Assembly: GCA_964649445.1 (NCBI GenBank)
Contig: CAZYPS010000050.1
Location: forward strand, 1-13,002
Reading direction: 5' to 3'
Length of the DNA stretch: 13,002 nt
DNA from: JAGXLP01 sp964649445
GTDB lineage: Bacteria; Bipolaricaulota; Bipolaricaulia; M55B111
A program made the position numbers and the translations under genes. Below the pieces are notes generated by a model that was not told the DNA's origin, did not search any database, and saw only the letters and a program-made list of their open reading frames with translations. Position 1 is the first letter of the stretch; every line of letters starts with the position of its first letter. Positions 12,485 through 13,002 of the stretch are shown here, piece by piece.

Positions 12485-13002
12485 ATGAACTCTTCCGCAG
12501 TTTTTGCTTCAGTCTGGGATATCCTGCAAAAGCCTATCTTCACGGTCAGCGGCGAAGGGATCTCAGTGATGTCGTTCCTGTACTTCATCGTCGTTATAGT
12601 ACTGGCCGTGATCTTATCCCGCCTGTTCATCAGCTTTCTCAAGCGCAACGTATATGCAAAGACGGAAATAGAGAAGGGAGCCCAGTATACTCTCTCCCGC
12701 CTGATAAAGTACGTGACGATTACCATCGGGTTCCTGATCGGGCTCCAGATGATCGGGTTCGACCTATCAGTGCTCGCCGTATTCGGTGGTCTGTTCGGTG
12801 TAGGTTTAGGGTTCGGACTTCAAAATATATTCTCCAACTTCGCTTCTGGCCTCATCCTGCTTCTGGAGAGGCCGATTCAGGTCGGCGATATAGTCGAAGC
12901 AGAAGGGTTACTTGGCAGGGTCGAAGAAATAAGATTCAGAGTTGCAGTGGTTAACACCTTCGACAACGAATCGGTCATCGTCCCGAACTCCGACCTGGTA
13001 AG
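12485..13002 (+). CDS. MscS-family mechanosensitive channel, N-terminal part
   Basis: The frame is open to the end of the window (172 codons visible), so the C-terminus is missing. ATG 12485 follows GAGGTGA (12475-12481). Transmembrane helices lie at about 29-51, 74-92 and 94-128. The third is the pore-type helix with the Gly/Ala-rich pattern LFGVGLGFGLQNIFSNFASG (103-122), then LILLLERPIQVGDIVE (123-138), the hallmark entry into the beta domain. GRVEEIRFRVAVVNTFDN (144-161) and VIVPNSDL (164-171) match the family's 'G.V..I..R...v.t.D...viiPNs.l'. Such channels open on membrane tension to release solutes during hypo-osmotic shock. The short N-terminus gives the minimal three-helix MscS form. 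Confidence 0.95.
   Translation, partial: MNSSAVFASVWDILQKPIFTVSGEGISVMSFLYFIVVIVLAVILSRLFISFLKRNVYAKTEIEKGAQYTLSRLIKYVTITIGFLIGLQMIGFDLSVLAVFGGLFGVGLGFGLQNIFSNFASGLILLLERPIQVGDIVEAEGLLGRVEEIRFRVAVVNTFDNESVIVPNSDLV

Noticed and set aside
12478..12954. Long open frame overlapping the MscS-type gene
   Set aside because: It is out of frame with the clearly conserved channel sequence, Arg-rich and without family features.
1..13002. CRISPR arrays, insertion sequences, rRNA or tRNA genes
   Set aside because: No regularly spaced identical repeats, transposase motifs or RNA gene signatures were seen.

Overview
The window looks like bacterial chromosome: Shine-Dalgarno sequences such as GAGGTGAT, intrinsic terminators, TTGACA/TATAAT-type promoters and c-di-GMP-I (GEMM-I) riboswitches. 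Exported and soluble proteins are rich in Asp/Glu, which hints at a salt-adapted organism, but I cannot name the lineage. Only a little over half of the window is protein coding, which is low for a bacterium, and at least one gene is clearly decayed.

Layout. 1-405 is the C-terminal part of a GH16-like (concanavalin A-fold) protein. 406-1450 is gene-poor. 1451-3913 holds two exported proteins, each followed by a strong terminator; the second resembles a C39-type papain-like domain in which the expected nucleophile Cys is Ser, with an EF-hand-like loop, a Cys cluster and a CARDB-like end. 3914-5246 has no convincing protein gene, but it contains a minus-strand structured RNA candidate with its own terminator and a CCUCCUU (anti-Shine-Dalgarno) linker, plus an orphan plus-strand terminator. 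5262-6212 is a PiT phosphate permease and 6482-7027 an unidentified membrane protein.

7331-11566 is the most interesting part: a probable c-di-GMP control region. A minus-strand unit has a good promoter (TTGACA-N17-TATGTT, flanked by two 11-bp repeats), a GEMM-I riboswitch, a decayed gene for a membrane-anchored MshEN-like protein, and an intact small MshEN-like gene. Next to it, two related small exported proteins (9118-9627 plus; 10629-11084 minus) converge. Each has the same unusual promoter (TGTCTA-N17-TATAAT with TAGG before the -10) and GEMM-I RNA in its leader. The leader of the minus-strand gene appears to hold two GEMM-I aptamers, one nested inside helix P2 of the other, and the P2 of the inner one is a long hairpin built from degenerate 9-bp repeats.

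11856-13002 holds an acidic hypothetical protein and the N-terminal part of an MscS-type mechanosensitive channel that runs off the window. How the genes work together is inferred: several are envelope or secreted proteins, and c-di-GMP appears to act both at RNA level (riboswitches) and possibly at protein level (MshEN-like domains).
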